Positions 13,322-13,400 of a stretch of DNA of 13,400 bases are shown piece by piece. Numbering within the stretch: the stretch's first letter is position 1; every line of letters begins with the position of its first letter. The position numbers were made by a program, and so were the translations under genes. The DNA is taken from NCBI GenBank assembly GCA_012799845.1, contig JAAZKL010000074.1, positions 1-13,400 of the forward strand, read 5' to 3'. This DNA is from Clostridiaceae bacterium. Its GTDB lineage: Bacteria > Bacillota > Clostridia > Acetivibrionales > DTU013. The notes under the pieces were generated by a model that was given only the letters and a program-made list of their open reading frames with translations, made no database searches and had not been told where the DNA came from.

Positions 13322-13400
13322 GCCGCTCCGATGAGAGCGGTACCCGCACAAAGCCTTCAGCGGGCTGCGTGGCGGACACATGGACCTTGAAAAATAAACA
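13322..13400 (+). other. Probable rRNA operon leader (16S gene just beyond window)
   Basis: The leader opens with a hairpin, CCGCTC (13323-13328) with GAGCGG (13335-13340). A second possible stem pairs AGCC with GGCT around 13352-13366, extended by CGC/GCG. It ends in GGACCTTGAAAAATAAACA, which resembles the TTTGAAAACTAAACA-type sequence found before 16S genes in Bacillota. No 16S sequence is reached, so this rests on context. Confidence 0.65.

Overview
The window comes from an endospore-forming member of the Bacillota, most likely class Clostridia. The evidence is a SpoIIR gene, strong aggAGG-type ribosome binding sites, a SigB-type sigma factor with its partner-switching proteins, a greA-lysS pair, and dispersed CTGTCCCCC repeats of a kind I associate with clostridial genomes. 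Base composition looks moderate, with no obvious low-GC bias. All thirteen genes lie on the + strand. Genus cannot be fixed from the sequence alone.

Layout. (1) 1-2471: three overlapping, translationally coupled genes: the 3' end of an ATP-grasp enzyme, a PHP-domain phosphoesterase, and a polysaccharide deacetylase with a degenerate SLH-like tail. This looks like a cell-envelope or polysaccharide locus. (2) 2472-4977: a secreted S41 processing protease (PDZ plus peptidoglycan-binding domain) and spoIIR. CTGTCCCCC repeats sit directly after the deacetylase and spoIIR stop codons. (3) 4978-6826: a roughly 28-bp-period CTGTCCCCC repeat array running into a near-consensus vegetative promoter, followed by an IMP dehydrogenase closely resembling the Tritrichomonas foetus enzyme. 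(4) 6827-9332: greA and lysS, with hairpins between the genes. (5) 9428-12668: a membrane protein with a J-like N-terminus that lacks HPD, a STAS anti-anti-sigma factor, a degenerate RsbW-like anti-sigma factor, a SigB-type sigma factor, then an excellent sigma-B-type promoter (GTTTAT-N14-GGGTAT) and a second RsbW-like ATPase with an intact ATP site. (6) 12669-13400: no credible gene; short tandem repeats, then two tandem vegetative promoters and a leader that looks like the start of an rRNA operon whose 16S gene lies just past the window end.

How the genes work together. The most interesting unit is 9428-12668. It reads as a partner-switching sigma circuit in which the anti-sigma protein next to the sigma factor has lost its ATP-binding residues. 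A second, apparently ATP-competent homologue sits behind a promoter of the type this sigma factor should recognise. The membrane protein only 21 bp upstream of the STAS gene is a candidate signal input. guaB (GTP synthesis), greA (transcript rescue), lysS and the rRNA promoters form a housekeeping growth block around it.
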